In this document: positions 43,355 through 51,804 of the stretch, in pieces | Position numbering within the stretch: position 1 is the first letter of the stretch | Layout: every line of letters begins with the position of its first letter | Assembly: GCA_009774245.1 (NCBI GenBank) | Contig: VSNM01000017.1 | Span: 1 to 64,000, forward strand | Source of the DNA: Lachnospiraceae bacterium | GTDB taxonomy: Bacteria; Bacillota; Clostridia; Lachnospirales; Lachnospiraceae | Reading direction: 5' to 3' | DNA: 64,000 nucleotides | Notes under the pieces: generated by a model | Told to the model about the DNA's origin: nothing | Databases searched by the model: none | Seen by the model: the letters and a program-made list of their open reading frames with translations, nothing else | Position numbers and translations under genes: made by a program

Positions 43355-44047
43355 TCATTTTGCCGCCAGCCTGCGGAAACGCTCCAGATCGCCTGGCGTT
43401 GTGATCTTTAGATTGCCCTCGTCGCCGGGAATCATGGCTATGTTCATGCCCGCCATAATCGCGGGCTCTGTCGAACCATTGATCTGCCTGATCTGATCGG
43501 GACAAAGCCTCCGGTTCGCCTCATAATACAGCCCGATCCGAAAAGCCTCCGGTGCCTGTCCTGCATAGATCTCTGTCCTTTCAAGCAGTTCGCTGACCGT
43601 CTTTCCATCGACACTCCTGTACACGGTGTCCTTCATGGGCAGCACTGGCATCACGCCGTCATGCCCCTCCATCGCCGCCGCGCAGTCCGTAATCATCTGC
43701 TCTGAGAGCAATGGTCGCGCTGCGTCATGTATCAGCACGACATCGGAATCTTCTGCGTATTCCCTGATATCCGCCAGCCCGTGATAAATCGATAACTGGC
43801 GGTTCTCTCCCGGAAGGGAGAACCCACGGAATTTACTATTGACATCATACTTTTCCAGACAACTTCTGATCAGAGTCTGCCACTCCTGCGCCGCCACGAT
43901 CTGTATCGCGCCAATCTCCCCATGACGGGACAACAGCTCAATACAATAAGAAATGATAGGTCTGTCATTCACCTCGATATACTGTTTGGGAATGTCCGCG
44001 CCCAGCCGAACGCCGCTGCCTCCCGATAAAATCAATGCAACTGTCAT
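43355..44047 (-). CDS. IspD/TarI-family cytidylyltransferase
   Basis: 230 aa. The nucleotide-binding loop ALILSGGSGVRLGADIPKQY, VVLIHDAARPLLS and MPVLPMKDTV are typical, and the end TTPGDLERF is the family signature. The family makes either CDP-methylerythritol (IspD, MEP pathway) or CDP-ribitol/CDP-polyols (TarI, BcbY). Linkage to a polyol dehydrogenase and absence of ispF nearby favour the second role; IspD remains possible. GGGGGAAAACAA precedes the ATG. It is 24 bp downstream of the AAA/nuclease-fold gene but probably unrelated to it. Confidence 0.87.
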   Translation of the reverse strand: MTVALILSGGSGVRLGADIPKQYIEVNDRPIISYCIELLSRHGEIGAIQIVAAQEWQTLIRSCLEKYDVNSKFRGFSLPGENRQLSIYHGLADIREYAEDSDVVLIHDAARPLLSEQMITDCAAAMEGHDGVMPVLPMKDTVYRSVDGKTVSELLERTEIYAGQAPEAFRIGLYYEANRRLCPDQIRQINGSTEPAIMAGMNIAMIPGDEGNLKITTPGDLERFRRLAAK

Positions 44048-44071
44048 TTGTTTTCCCCCATAATATCGCAG

Positions 44072-45661
44072 TCAAACGACTGCCTCCACGATCGTCTTAT
44101 CACCAAACAGGAGCGTTTTTACACCGGTTTCCTTTTGTGTGTTAAAGTTAAAGCTGATCATATAGCCCTTCTTTTGATGGAAATAGTCAAGATACTCCAT
44201 GAGCTGCTGCTCTCCCCGTCTGTTGTACTCATCGCCATGCCAGATTTTCATCTCAATGACAAACTGTTCCCCTCCATAATCCACAATCACGTCCGTGCGT
44301 CTCGCGTCCCGTGTCTGTGCCACAATATAATAATTTCCCACACCGTTAATGATCGGTTTCAGATACAGCAGAAACATTTTTCGCCCATATTTTTCCAGGA
44401 ACTCCTCGTCTTTCTCACAACAGATCTCCGTAAAATAATCGACAAATTTCGCCAGGATAAAATCCATGTCAAGCCTGTTATCCCTGATAAACAGAACCCT
44501 GTCACTCTCACCCCGCAGATACGCCCCGCTCTCGATTGCCTCCTGCGTCATAAACAGATTCAATAAATACATCTCAAAAATACGGTTTGCGATCGCAACA
44601 TGCCCGTCCTTCTCAACCAGGAAGCCAAACATGACACCTATGCTGACCGATTTTTCATCGGGACTAAACGGCACGATTCTTCCCTGATAGATGATGCCTT
44701 CTATCATGTCGCGCAGGCTTTTGTACAGATCCAGCTGTTTTACCATGCTCTCAAACAACGGCGTGCTCTCCCGCAGCATATCTTTTACAGCTTTTGCAAT
44801 CCCCGCTTCAGACCATGCTGCCGCCGGTGTTTCAAAACCTTCCTTCCCGGAAATTTTTTCGTCAATGCGCTTGCAGATCGAGGAGACGAGAACGGGATAT
44901 CCCGATGTATATTGATAGATTTCCTCTGCCACTGTCTGTATGTCCATACCTGTCTGATGGTCTGCCTCATACTCGTCCAGCATTGATGTGATCTGGTCTG
45001 TCGAAAAATCCATCTCGATATCAAAGTCAGCAGCGATATTCCACGGACTGTTATATTGATGTTCTGATTCTGAGCGCAGCTTTAATTTAAGATTTTTAAT
45101 GTTATAGACTCCTGCGAGAATGACGGAGTGAAAAATAGGCATTTTATCCCTCTTTAGATAATAGCTCCTAATCTGCGACAGGAAATCAATGAAAACCTGA
45201 TTATTACTCGCGCTGTCAACTTCATCGATCATCAGTACGATCGGGCGCAGACTGATCTCACACATACTGCTCAGACATTCAAACAGTTCATCTAACCCTC
45301 CGTCTGAACAGTTAGTCTGAAAATCTGCCAACAGCTGCAGCAGCCGTTCCTTGTCTGGTGTTTCTATATACCGGAATGCCCTGGACAGCTTTTTCGTGAA
45401 TGTCTGTGAAAAGATCGTACCGTCTGCAAACTTTTGCGTCGGAATCTCCTGAAAATCCATTGCCAGAACAATGTAATCTTCTTTCAAATACGCTTCCAAT
45501 GCATTCAGGGTTGTCGTCTTTCCATACTGGCGGCCTTTGTTGATGACAAAATATTTTTTTCGATCAACCAACTTTGTTTTAATGAGCTCAAGCCGATTGT
45601 CCAATTTTACCATATAATGCTCTCCCGGCCTGCAGGAACCTTCCGTATTAAAATATCTCAT
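44072..45661 (-). CDS. AAA-like ATPase with C-terminal PD-(D/E)xK nuclease-like domain, 529 aa
   Basis: The N-terminal half is an AAA-like P-loop domain: NKGRQYGKTTTLNALEAYL (an altered Walker A, GRQYGKTT, about residues 43-50), PIVLMIDEVDSASNN (Walker B) and LAGVYNIKNLK (sensor region). The C-terminal part has the nuclease-fold core DVIVDYGGEQFVIEMKIWHG, i.e. D-(x)n-E-x-K, as in the DUF1703-type proteins that often accompany AAA-like domains. Such genes are numerous in Lachnospiraceae and Bacteroides; their role is not known, with toxin-like or mobile-element origins proposed. GAGGAGG precedes the ATG. It appears intact and monocistronic. Confidence 0.8.
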   Translation of the reverse strand: MRYFNTEGSCRPGEHYMVKLDNRLELIKTKLVDRKKYFVINKGRQYGKTTTLNALEAYLKEDYIVLAMDFQEIPTQKFADGTIFSQTFTKKLSRAFRYIETPDKERLLQLLADFQTNCSDGGLDELFECLSSMCEISLRPIVLMIDEVDSASNNQVFIDFLSQIRSYYLKRDKMPIFHSVILAGVYNIKNLKLKLRSESEHQYNSPWNIAADFDIEMDFSTDQITSMLDEYEADHQTGMDIQTVAEEIYQYTSGYPVLVSSICKRIDEKISGKEGFETPAAAWSEAGIAKAVKDMLRESTPLFESMVKQLDLYKSLRDMIEGIIYQGRIVPFSPDEKSVSIGVMFGFLVEKDGHVAIANRIFEMYLLNLFMTQEAIESGAYLRGESDRVLFIRDNRLDMDFILAKFVDYFTEICCEKDEEFLEKYGRKMFLLYLKPIINGVGNYYIVAQTRDARRTDVIVDYGGEQFVIEMKIWHGDEYNRRGEQQLMEYLDYFHQKKGYMISFNFNTQKETGVKTLLFGDKTIVEAVV

Positions 45662-45730
45662 CTCTCAAAATCCTCCTCTCCCACCACGTTTGATACCATA
45701 ACCATATTATAAACCATTCTTTCCGCTTTG

Positions 45731-47470
45731 TCATTGACGGCATTGTTCACTGACAAGACAAATCTCCTTCACCATGCCATAGATCGCCGGGGAATCCACT
45801 GCGATGCCGACTTCCGCTACGCTGTCCGTGTCCAGAGTAAACGCAATGTGGTGCTTTGTCCATTCCTCCGCTGACGGGAATATGGACTGTTCCGCGCGCA
45901 CTTCACCCGCCGTCCTGGCATAGAGTTTTACTTTGACACCTGTCGTATTATCTCCGCGATACGCCAGAGAAAACGTATAGTTTCCCGCCGGAAGGCTCTC
46001 AAACTTCTGGCAGAGCTTCCATTTAAAATTGCTCTCGGATTTAAAATAATAGTAGTTTGTCGCCCCAAATGGAAATTCCTCCGAGATCTCCTGCCGCACT
46101 TCCTGCACGAGGTTGTCCCCAGCTGCCTCAACCGCCCAATGCTCCGGCATTCCGTCATACAGGTTCTCAAAATCCGGATTTTTCAAAAGGTTCTGTTGTC
46201 CCTTTTTATCCACCAGATGTATGGAAAGCGAAACTGTTTGTCCACAATTCCGGAGTGTTCCATTTATGACAGCCGTGTCATTTTTCATCAGCACAGACTT
46301 GTCAAAATTCCATGTGACAGCCTCCCGTTCCAGTCTGCCGTCATACTTTAGCACCTTGACTGTCCTAGGAAGATACTCCGTCGGCTCATCCTCCATCGTC
46401 ACTGTGATCTCTGACGGCTCATAGATCTTGGCGATTCTGTCAATATCCGCATTCTCGGGCGCAAACCCAAACGCCCTGAACCCCAGTGTCGGTCTGCCTT
46501 GTGCGTCCACGATGCCCATGCAGCTCCCCCAGCCGTCGTCCATCTCATCGTCCGGTCTTGAGAACGGCTCCCAGTAAAAGACGCCAAGTCCCATATTCTC
46601 GCTAATATGTGCCGTGATGCTCATAATCAGCTCGAGCACTTCCTTTTGCGCTGCGCCGCCCGCCGGAAAACCCGCGATTTTCTCCTGCGCCTCGCCAAAC
46701 AGCTCTCCCCGGCTCCTGCGGTAAGCGTGCGCCGCCTCCGCTATGATCATCGGCTTGTGGTAACGCTTTGCCAGCTCCTCCATCGTGTTCTTGAGATCAC
46801 TGAACGTTCCATGCCAGAACGGATAATAAGACAGCCCGATGATATCAAAATCCGTAACGCCATTTGCGAGCGCATTGTCAAACCATTCCTTAAAATAATA
46901 ATAGCGCCCACCCTGGTCAAGATGGAGCATCACCTTTGTATCCCACGCCCCCTGCGTGTCGCGTACCGCTCGGATTCCGGCATTTATCAGCTTCGCCAGC
47001 TCCTCCCAGTTGTCCGTCCTGCCGTCCGGCCACAGCATGCCGCAGCGAATCTCGTTGCCGACCTGCACCATATCTGGATACACACCGTCCTGATAGAGCG
47101 CCGTCAGCACTTCTCTCGTGTAGTCGTAAACCGCCTGCGCCAGCGCATCGCCGCCCAGCTCCTGCCACGCTGCAGGTTTCGTCTGGTTGTCGGGGTCTGC
47201 CCACCAGTCCGAGTAATGAAAGTCGAGCAGCAGACCTAGACCGCGGTTTTTGATCTCCGCCGCCATCTTCCGCGTGTGCTCCAGGTCACAGTAACCGCCG
47301 GATTCCTTGACACGCCCGGGCTCATTCCAGATTCGCAGCCGCCCGTAATTAAATCCCTGCTCCTTTGCAAAATCAATGATATTGACCTCGTTTCCGTCAA
47401 AATCATAATACCGGTGCCCTTTATCCATCATTTCCAAATGGGAGGAAATGTCCATACCTTTTATAAACAT
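45731..47470 (-). CDS. GH53 arabinogalactan endo-beta-1,4-galactanase
   Basis: 579 aa. GH53 signatures: FIKGMDISSHLEMMDKG, GFNYGRLRIWNEP, LLDFHYSDWWADPDNQTKP, the acid/base in VQVGNEIRCGMLWPDG and the nucleophile in MIIAEAAHAYR. A C-terminal domain of about 180 residues is beta-rich and resembles a carbohydrate-binding module (NLLKNPDFENLYDGMPEHW). No signal peptide is seen, so either it works on imported galacto-oligosaccharides or export is non-classical. AAGGAGACAGGCAAT precedes the ATG. No transporter is adjacent. Confidence 0.92.
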   Translation of the reverse strand: MFIKGMDISSHLEMMDKGHRYYDFDGNEVNIIDFAKEQGFNYGRLRIWNEPGRVKESGGYCDLEHTRKMAAEIKNRGLGLLLDFHYSDWWADPDNQTKPAAWQELGGDALAQAVYDYTREVLTALYQDGVYPDMVQVGNEIRCGMLWPDGRTDNWEELAKLINAGIRAVRDTQGAWDTKVMLHLDQGGRYYYFKEWFDNALANGVTDFDIIGLSYYPFWHGTFSDLKNTMEELAKRYHKPMIIAEAAHAYRRSRGELFGEAQEKIAGFPAGGAAQKEVLELIMSITAHISENMGLGVFYWEPFSRPDDEMDDGWGSCMGIVDAQGRPTLGFRAFGFAPENADIDRIAKIYEPSEITVTMEDEPTEYLPRTVKVLKYDGRLEREAVTWNFDKSVLMKNDTAVINGTLRNCGQTVSLSIHLVDKKGQQNLLKNPDFENLYDGMPEHWAVEAAGDNLVQEVRQEISEEFPFGATNYYYFKSESNFKWKLCQKFESLPAGNYTFSLAYRGDNTTGVKVKLYARTAGEVRAEQSIFPSAEEWTKHHIAFTLDTDSVAEVGIAVDSPAIYGMVKEICLVSEQCRQ

Positions 47471-47496
47471 ATTGCCTGTCTCCTTGTTTTTTATCT

Positions 47497-47540
47497 GTTT
47501 CTTAAAAAGAACAGCTTGTTTTCTTTTTAAGAAACAAGCT
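47497..47540 (-). terminator. Terminator region after the Na/Pi cotransporter with two exclusive hairpins
   Basis: GTTTCTTAAAAAGAA (47497-47511) pairs perfectly with TTCTTTTTAAGAAAC (47521-47535), while AGCTTGTTT (47513-47521) pairs with AAACAAGCT (47532-47540). The two stems share bases and cannot form together. On the minus strand the second is followed by GTTCTTTTT, the usual terminator shape. Confidence 0.65.
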
Positions 47541-47549
47541 ATTCCCTTC

Positions 47550-49355
47550 CTACTTTTTGTTTACTTTTTCGCTCACTTTCTTCGCCTTTTTAGGCTTGTT
47601 GATATCATATTTCATCTCATACGCCTCAAAGAGCTCCCTGTACATGCTGTTGTTCATCTCTCGGATACTCTTCTGGTACTCGTGCGTATCAAAATCCTCC
47701 GCCTCCGATTCGAGCAGCGCGACCGCCACGTTGGAACAGTGCGCGCCGATACGCTCAAAATCCGTCAGAATATTGTTGAAGGCAAAGCCCTGTTTCAGCT
47801 CACATTTGCCATTCCGAAGACGCGTGATGTGCCTCGATTTTAACTCGTTGCAAAGCACATTGATAAGCTCCCGCAAGGGCTCCACCCTGATTGCCAGATC
47901 GACATCCTCATACGCAAAGGAATCCACTGTAACCTCGAGGATCTCCTTAACCGCGCTCCCCAAGACAGATAACTCGTAAGTCGCCTCGTCCGAGAAGGAG
48001 ATCTTCTTCTCATAGAGCTCGTTTGCCGATTTGGACAGGTTGACCGCATGATCGCCCAACCGCTCGAAATCACTGATGGTATGTAAAAAGATGGACACCT
48101 GCTTTGACTGGTTCTCTGTCATGTCGCGCCCTGTCAGCTGCATGAGATATGTCCCCAGTTTGTCCTCGTACTTGTCGATCAGGTTTTCCTTCTCCTGCAC
48201 CTTGTTGTAGCGTTCCTCCGAGTAGTTGTCAAAAAGCCCCATGGCACGCACAATATTTTTCCTCGCCTTCTTTGCCATACCATTCATGGCGGTGTGGCTC
48301 TGACCAATCGCCAGCGCCGGATATTTGAGGAAACGCTCCTCCAACAGGTCGAAGTCCGCCTGCTCCTCCTTGTCCTCCTCGGTATCCTTCACAAGGGTGA
48401 ACACAAGTTTTTCTATCCACTTGATAAATGGAAACAGAATCATGACCGTCGCCAGACGGAACACTGTGTTCAAGATTGCGATCGTGATCGGGCTCATCGT
48501 CATGTCCATAAAGTCAAAATGCACGACCGCGTTAACCGAATAGAATACGACCGCCCAGAACACCATGCCGAACAGGTCATTCATCAGATAGATGAGCGCC
48601 GTCCTCTTGCCGTTTTTATTGGTTCCAATCGAGGACAGCAACACCGGACACGCCGCGCCGACACCGATACCGAGCGTGATCGGGAACGCGGACGCAAACG
48701 TGATAGCCCCCGTCACGGAGAGCGCCTGCAGGATACCGATCGACGCGGACGCACTCTGCAAAACCGCCGTGAACGCGATACCGACCAGGATACCCATGAA
48801 CGGATTGGAAAACATGGTGAGCGTGTTGACAAAATGCGGGTTTTCCTTTAGCGGGGACACCGCGCCACTCATGCTCTGCATACCGAACATCAATATCGAA
48901 AAACCAAGCATGATATCGCCGACATTTTTGTAAGTGCTCTTCTTGGAAATCATCTTAAATAAGATACCAATAATGGAAACCACTGCCGAGATCGTGGTTG
49001 TGGACAAAAGCTGCGCGATGCCGCCTGAACCCTCTATGTAGGACAGGCAGAGTATCCAGCCCGTGATACTCGTACCGATGTTCGCTCCCATGATAATGCC
49101 GATCGCCTGTGCCACCTTCATCATACCCGAGTTGACGAAACCGACGACCATGACCGTCGTCGCTGACGAGGACTGTATGATCGCCGTGACCGCTGTTCCC
49201 AGTAAAACACCCTTGATCGGCGTGTTGGTCAGCTTGTACAGGATCAGCTCCAGCTTTTCACCTGCCGCCTTTTTCAGCCCGTCCCCCATCAGGGACATGC
49301 CAAACAGAAAAAGCGCGACTCCGCTAAGTAACGATAAGATCGATGTTATACCCAT
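47550..49355 (-). CDS. Na+/phosphate cotransporter with C-terminal PhoU-like domain
   Basis: About 601 aa. The N-terminal about 310 residues contain the two inverted NaPi repeats with QSSSATTVMVVGFVNSG, IGIIMGANIGTS and, in the second half, VLQSASASIGILQALS. The C-terminal half is a helical PhoU domain (TISDFERLGDHAVNLSK, FERIGAHCSNVA). It imports phosphate with sodium. The ATG at 49355 (MGITSILSLLSG) is preferred; an in-frame TTG seven codons earlier is the alternative. A Lys-rich tail ends the protein. A promoter candidate lies at 49437-49466. Confidence 0.92.
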   Translation of the reverse strand: MGITSILSLLSGVALFLFGMSLMGDGLKKAAGEKLELILYKLTNTPIKGVLLGTAVTAIIQSSSATTVMVVGFVNSGMMKVAQAIGIIMGANIGTSITGWILCLSYIEGSGGIAQLLSTTTISAVVSIIGILFKMISKKSTYKNVGDIMLGFSILMFGMQSMSGAVSPLKENPHFVNTLTMFSNPFMGILVGIAFTAVLQSASASIGILQALSVTGAITFASAFPITLGIGVGAACPVLLSSIGTNKNGKRTALIYLMNDLFGMVFWAVVFYSVNAVVHFDFMDMTMSPITIAILNTVFRLATVMILFPFIKWIEKLVFTLVKDTEEDKEEQADFDLLEERFLKYPALAIGQSHTAMNGMAKKARKNIVRAMGLFDNYSEERYNKVQEKENLIDKYEDKLGTYLMQLTGRDMTENQSKQVSIFLHTISDFERLGDHAVNLSKSANELYEKKISFSDEATYELSVLGSAVKEILEVTVDSFAYEDVDLAIRVEPLRELINVLCNELKSRHITRLRNGKCELKQGFAFNNILTDFERIGAHCSNVAVALLESEAEDFDTHEYQKSIREMNNSMYRELFEAYEMKYDINKPKKAKKVSEKVNKK

Positions 49356-49436
49356 GTCAATATTTTTCCTTCGCAATGATTCTGCAAAACAAAACGCCCC
49401 GAATCACCACATTCCTTCTTCATCAGTTTATTTTAG

Positions 49437-49466
49437 ATTATACTCTATTTCCCCGGCGCTTTACAA
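49437..49466 (-). promoter_or_regulatory. Candidate promoter of the Na/Pi cotransporter
   Basis: Minus strand TTGTAA (49466-49461), 18-bp spacer, TATAAT (49442-49437), about 80 bp upstream of the start. The -10 is perfect, the -35 moderate. The rest of the spacer up to 49582 holds only an imperfect GCCTTTGGGC...CCACAAAGCC hairpin that may end the DUF815 transcript. Confidence 0.5.
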
Positions 49467-49582
49467 TGCTTTGGTTCAATTTTGCGTTACCTTTACTATA
49501 TTTGACAGTAAAACACCGCCTTTGGGCATACTTATTTATGCATATTTCCCACAAAGCCTGTTTACCTGCCACAGCAGACGCT

Positions 49583-50902
49583 CTAATCAAGATGTTCGCT
49601 GCGCTGCCCGTCAAGATAATTGACAAACTGCTGCGCAGTGCGCCCCGAGATGCCGCCATGGCTGAGCTCCCACTTGTTCGCCTCGGCTTTGAGCTCCTCG
49701 TCCGGCATCGGAATCCCCTGTCTGTGCGCAAGCTCCAGCACGATGTTGAAGTACTCCTTCTGCGAAGGCTTGGAGTAGTTGATCGTGACACCAAAACGGT
49801 TTACCAGTGACAGCTTCTCCTCCATCGTGTCGGAGCGGTGCATACCGTTGTCAACCTCCACGTCGCTTCTGTCGTTCCAGGTCTCTTTGATCAGGTGCCT
49901 GCGGTTCGATGTCGCATAGATCAGGATATTGTCCGGCTTCGTCTCCACGCCGCCCTCGATCACCGCCTTAAGGAACTTGTACTCGACCTCAAACTCCTCA
50001 AACGACAGGTCGTCCATATAGATCACAAATTTGTAGTTCCGGTTCTTGATCTGTGCGATCACATTCGACAGATCTTTGAACTGGTGTTTGTAGATCTCAA
50101 TCATGCGGAGTCCCTGCGGATAAAAGGCGTTCACGATCGCCTTGATACTGGTGGACTTGCCCGTCCCGCTGTCGCCAAACAGCAGCACATTGTTCGCCTT
50201 CCTGCCCTCCACAAATGCCCTGGTGTTGTCGACGAGCTTCTTTTTCTGCAGCTCATACCCGATAAGGTCGTCGAGCATCACCTTGTCCATGTTGTTGATC
50301 GGCAGAAATTCAATGTCGCCCTCAGCCTTATCCCTGATGCGGAACGCCTTGTTCAAGCCGAACATTCCCACACCGAAATCCCTGTAAAATGATGTCACAC
50401 AGTCAAAAAATTCATTTTCGTCCGAAGCGTTCTCGAGCTGCGCGCTCAGGGCGATGATCTTCTCGCTGACATTTTTGTTGTACATCAGTTCTTTCTTGCC
50501 GATCGCCTTATAGTCCGAAATCTGTGAAAAGCAGTCGATGCCAAGCTCTTTTTCGATCGCAGAAAAATCAAAGTCAAACAGGTTTTTGAAAACCCGGAAA
50601 TCATTCTTTGCGAAATGGTTGACGCTCCCGTCGTTGGCACCCACCTTCTCGCAGGTGATACTGAACGGGTTCTCGTTCGTCACCAGATAAAAAGTCAGGT
50701 AATTATGCCAGAGATTATAGTTAAAGCCATAATCCGTGGCAACGATCAGAAGCCGTTTGAGCTGTGTGTAGATGTCTTTGATCAGCGCCGGTTTTGTGCT
50801 TGTCTTTTCCTCAAACCGACGGAAGATCTCCCCGAACTGGTACAGGATACAGTCCTTGTCCATATCGCCATACATAATTAATTTTGCAATCTCACGGTAC
50901 AT
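49583..50902 (-). CDS. DUF815 family ATPase
   Basis: 439 aa. The C-terminal half is an AAA domain: LLFGDSGTGKSTSIKAIVNA (Walker A, about residues 240-248), FVIYMDDLSFEEFEVEY (Walker B), YATSNRRHLIKETWNDR and the DTMEEKLSLVNRFGVTI motif are all hallmarks of PF05673. The N-terminal 200 residues are helical and family-specific. The family is widespread and uncharacterised, sometimes called a predicted ATPase of the AAA+ superfamily. AGGAGGAAAAACAA precedes the ATG. It is 58 bp downstream of the Fic gene and may share its transcript. Confidence 0.9.
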   Translation of the reverse strand: MYREIAKLIMYGDMDKDCILYQFGEIFRRFEEKTSTKPALIKDIYTQLKRLLIVATDYGFNYNLWHNYLTFYLVTNENPFSITCEKVGANDGSVNHFAKNDFRVFKNLFDFDFSAIEKELGIDCFSQISDYKAIGKKELMYNKNVSEKIIALSAQLENASDENEFFDCVTSFYRDFGVGMFGLNKAFRIRDKAEGDIEFLPINNMDKVMLDDLIGYELQKKKLVDNTRAFVEGRKANNVLLFGDSGTGKSTSIKAIVNAFYPQGLRMIEIYKHQFKDLSNVIAQIKNRNYKFVIYMDDLSFEEFEVEYKFLKAVIEGGVETKPDNILIYATSNRRHLIKETWNDRSDVEVDNGMHRSDTMEEKLSLVNRFGVTINYSKPSQKEYFNIVLELAHRQGIPMPDEELKAEANKWELSHGGISGRTAQQFVNYLDGQRSEHLD

Positions 50903-50960
50903 TTGTTTTTCCTCCTAGCTTTGCGGATTTCTTCCCGCATTCCTTTTCCTTCTATATACT

Positions 50961-51593
50961 TTATTGTATATTAAGTGTCTTAATGCACTTTTTCAGGCAG
51001 TCTTTCAACGGCTCTTCCTCGTTCTTTAAATACCAGTCGTTCAGCGTCCTATTGAATTCTTCCGCATGATCTTTTCCGATTGTCAGGATACCCTCTCCGT
51101 TTTCGATCAGGATTTTACTCGCCACCATTGTGGAAGTCCGCTTGTTTCCATCCCAAAACAATTGCTGTCGACAGGCATATGCAAAATATTCCAGCGCCCT
51201 GTCTACAGGATTTGTTATTTGATTGATACGGTCAATTTCTCTCAATACCTCTTCCCGAACCGGAACCGTCGGCATAAAATCACCGACTCCGACAGTTCCT
51301 TTCCTCAATACCCCCCATTCCAGACTTTCATTTCTTGACACATATTCATTTACCTTGCAAACATAGTCTAATGTGAGCGGCTGATCTACTGAATTGATAA
51401 TATATTTCCAGCCATCTCTCAGATTCAGAACGGTCTGTATATCGTCCACCGCGATCCCGCTGACCACTGCCCCGTCAATAATTGTCTGTGTCTGCGGAAA
51501 AGTCACATTGCATCCCTCTATATAGGCAGTATTAAACACAAGTTCGGTAAATGTTTTCTTTGCCAGAAAAATATTCTGCTGCCTTGTAAGCAT
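50961..51593 (-). CDS. Fic-domain protein lacking the usual catalytic histidine
   Basis: 210 aa. A Fic fold is indicated by the N-terminal inhibitory-helix motif TAYIEG (S/T-x-x-x-E-G, about residues 22-27 of this start) and the active-site loop CRQQLFWDGNKRT (about 141-153). The consensus is HxFxDGNxR; here the His position is Gln, while the Asp, Gly, Asn and Arg that hold ATP are kept. AMP transfer by the standard mechanism would therefore be impaired, unless another residue serves as base. GGAGGAATATTG precedes the ATG at 51593. Before insertion of the repeat at 51668-51804, the upstream gene ended only about 20 bp away, so the two formed an operon. Confidence 0.8.
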   Translation of the reverse strand: MLTRQQNIFLAKKTFTELVFNTAYIEGCNVTFPQTQTIIDGAVVSGIAVDDIQTVLNLRDGWKYIINSVDQPLTLDYVCKVNEYVSRNESLEWGVLRKGTVGVGDFMPTVPVREEVLREIDRINQITNPVDRALEYFAYACRQQLFWDGNKRTSTMVASKILIENGEGILTIGKDHAEEFNRTLNDWYLKNEEEPLKDCLKKCIKTLNIQ

Positions 51594-51667
51594 CAATATT
51601 CCTCCAATTCATTATACCTTTAATTATTTCGTTGTCTGTCGCCCCTGCGGAACATACCTGTAGCGTC

Positions 51668-51804
51668 GCAACAGTTCCACCCAGGACTTTGCATCTACTG
51701 CAAAGTCCGTGAAATAGCGTACTGGCAGAGATGCATCAAGCCACCACGAAGTGGTTTTGCATGGCTTGATGCCTGTAATAGGAAGCCGAAGGCTGAACTG
51801 TTAC
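51668..51804. mobile_element. MITE-like repeat, family 2, copy 1 (137 bp) with 8-bp target duplication
   Basis: Bounded by GTAGCGTC at 51660-51667 and again at 51805-51812. Ends are GCAACAGTTC and GAACTGTTAC (9 of 10 inverted). Inside are hairpin 1, GGACTTTGCA-TCTAC-TGCAAAGTCC (51684-51708), and hairpin 2, GCATCAAGCCA/TGGCTTGATGC (51733-51743, 51762-51772) with an apical CCAC-GAA-GTGG and an unpaired TTTTGCA. The right end supplies the stop codon (TAA) of the 51801-52487 gene. Copy 2 at 53685-53817 has the same architecture in the opposite orientation. Confidence 0.85.

Noticed and set aside
48294..48851. 185-codon plus-strand frame inside the Na/Pi cotransporter
   Set aside because: Antisense shadow; His/Arg/Asp-rich sequence with no fold and no ribosome site.
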